Assembly: GCA_003218525.1 (NCBI GenBank) | Contig: QHNU01000104.1 | Coordinates: 11,514-17,656, forward strand | Source of the DNA: Verrucomicrobiota bacterium | Lineage (GTDB): Bacteria; Verrucomicrobiota; Verrucomicrobiia; Chthoniobacterales; UBA10450 | DNA: 6,143 nt | Direction: 5' to 3' | Shown: positions 5,252 to 6,143 of the stretch, in pieces | Position numbering within the stretch: position 1 is the first letter of the stretch | How the letters are laid out: each line of letters begins with the position of its first letter | Program-made: the position numbers and the translations under genes | The notes under the pieces: model-generated | What the model saw: only the letters and a program-made list of their open reading frames with translations | What the model was told of the DNA's origin: nothing | Databases searched by the model: none

Positions 5252-6143
5252 GGTACTTTCGTTCGAAGGGGCAGCAGAATGTGAAAAGTAGTCCCCCTCC
5301 CCGCGTCACTTTGCACACGAAGGGAGCCCCCATGTGCTTGCACAATCATCTTTGTTTGAAACATACCGATTCCCAGACCCTTCTTCTTCGTCGTCTTGAA
5401 AGGACGAAACAAAGAATCTCTCATGAATGCAGGGCTCATGCCACATCCGTCGTCCGTTACCGACAGGCTGACCCATCCATCCTGCGCAGCGGTTGTTATT
5501 TTGACGTGCCCGTTTCCACCGACGGCATCGCGTGCGTTCAACAGCAAGTTCGTCACCACACCGCGGAGCTGTTCCGCGTCCCCGATCAGTTTGGGAAGGG
5601 GTTGAAGTTCTTTTGTGAACTCGATCCCGGAGGTTCCATTGAAACTTTGCATCGCCTCTTCCACCAGCCGGTTTAGATCCACCTCTAATTGCTCCAATTC
5701 GAGTTTGGTGCGTAGCGAGCTCAACCGCTCAATGATTTGGTTGATCCGGCTAGTTGTCTCGCCGATCCCACGCAAAGTATCCGCGCGGAAATTTGGATCG
5801 TCGAAATGCACCGGCAGGTTCTGCAACATCAAATTCAGTGTGGAGGCTGCGTTTTTGAGATCGTGCACAAAAAACGCCGAGATCGTTTGGAAAGCTTCCA
5901 ACTCCTTGCCCAGCATGATTTCCTGCGTAAGCCGAAGATTGAGCAGACTGGACGCGACCTGATCACTAATACACTCGAGCAAAACCAGCTCTTCTGAAGT
6001 GTAAGGGGCTCCTGCCACCCGATCAGCCAGGATGACATAACCCAGCCACCGATCTCCCGCGACCAGCCGAACTGCAATGCGCTTTCCGCCCCGGTTGAAT
6101 TGTGTCCCGCTAATGTCGCGTAAGGTGGTACCCCATTCTTCTC
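5248..6143 (-). CDS. prsK: PEP-CTERM system sensor histidine kinase PrsK (C-terminal 297 residues; 5' end outside window)
   Basis: The frame is open to the window edge (first whole codon at 6141), so the GTG at 6018 is internal and not the start. The visible part begins inside a GAF domain (WGTTLRDISG, RLVAGDRWLGYVILADR, then YTSEELVLLECISDQVASSL, about residues 3-70). Next comes the dimerisation/phosphotransfer helix with H-box FFVHDLKNAA (His at visible residue 93), then a HATPase domain: N-box NLLLNARDAV (about 198-207), G1 DDGCGM, F-box LFRPFKTT and G2 KGLGIGMF, ending HGGSLRVQSDAGRGTTFHILLPL. The order GAF, VHDLKN, HATPase and the spacing fit PrsK, which in complete form is a membrane protein of about 690 residues with several N-terminal transmembrane helices; those are missing here only because of the window edge. 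It phosphorylates PrsR, encoded immediately downstream with a 4-base overlap. The stimulus is not known. All phosphotransfer and ATP-binding motifs are intact. Confidence 0.9.
   Translation of the reverse strand, partial: EEWGTTLRDISGTQFNRGGKRIAVRLVAGDRWLGYVILADRVAGAPYTSEELVLLECISDQVASSLLNLRLTQEIMLGKELEAFQTISAFFVHDLKNAASTLNLMLQNLPVHFDDPNFRADTLRGIGETTSRINQIIERLSSLRTKLELEQLEVDLNRLVEEAMQSFNGTSGIEFTKELQPLPKLIGDAEQLRGVVTNLLLNARDAVGGNGHVKITTAAQDGWVSLSVTDDGCGMSPAFMRDSLFRPFKTTKKKGLGIGMFQTKMIVQAHGGSLRVQSDAGRGTTFHILLPLRTKVP

Noticed and set aside
5248..6018. Short complete histidine kinase starting at GTG 6018
   Set aside because: The same frame continues without stop to the window edge and encodes the preceding part of a GAF domain (RLVAGDRWLGYVILADR), so the gene is longer and truncated by the window.

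Overview
The window carries one transcriptional direction only (minus strand; read from high to low coordinates). It holds most of a PEP-CTERM/exosortase regulatory module: the C-terminal part of a sensor histidine kinase of the PrsK type (6143 down to 5248, N-terminus outside the window), a complete sigma-54-type response regulator PrsR (5251 to 3899), and a long TPR lipoprotein most like PrsT (3814 to 582) whose reading frame is broken near 1880-1905. After an intergenic stretch of about 340 bases, a secreted protein starts at 228 and runs off the left edge. It has a clean signal peptide and an N-terminus of the kind I associate with PEP-CTERM substrates, but the sorting signal itself would lie outside the window.

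How the parts fit: prsK and prsR overlap by 4 bases (ATGA), so they are almost certainly translated together. PrsR carries a receiver domain, an AAA+ domain with the GAFTGA loop that contacts sigma-54, and a Fis-type helix-turn-helix. A strong -24/-12 element (TGGCACAGACCCTGCT, GG-N10-GC) lies directly upstream of the partial secreted gene. The simplest reading is that PrsK/PrsR activates this gene through sigma-54, with upstream activator sites in the 267-581 gap, where a TTCCGAC motif occurs three times and an imperfect 9-bp inverted repeat is present. PrsT, a predicted outer-membrane TPR lipoprotein, would act in exopolysaccharide or PEP-CTERM protein export.

Organism: a Gram-negative, diderm bacterium with exosortase-type sorting and roughly balanced GC. 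The divergence of the proteins from the betaproteobacterial versions I know, plus the TPR style, suggest Verrucomicrobiota or a similar environmental lineage, but this is a weak inference. No RNA genes, insertion sequences, CRISPR arrays or phage genes were seen.

The main points for a second look are the frameshift in prsT (error, decay or recoding), the sigma-54 promoter that links regulator and target within one window, the repeated motif upstream of it, and the triplicated module in the C-terminal half of PrsT.
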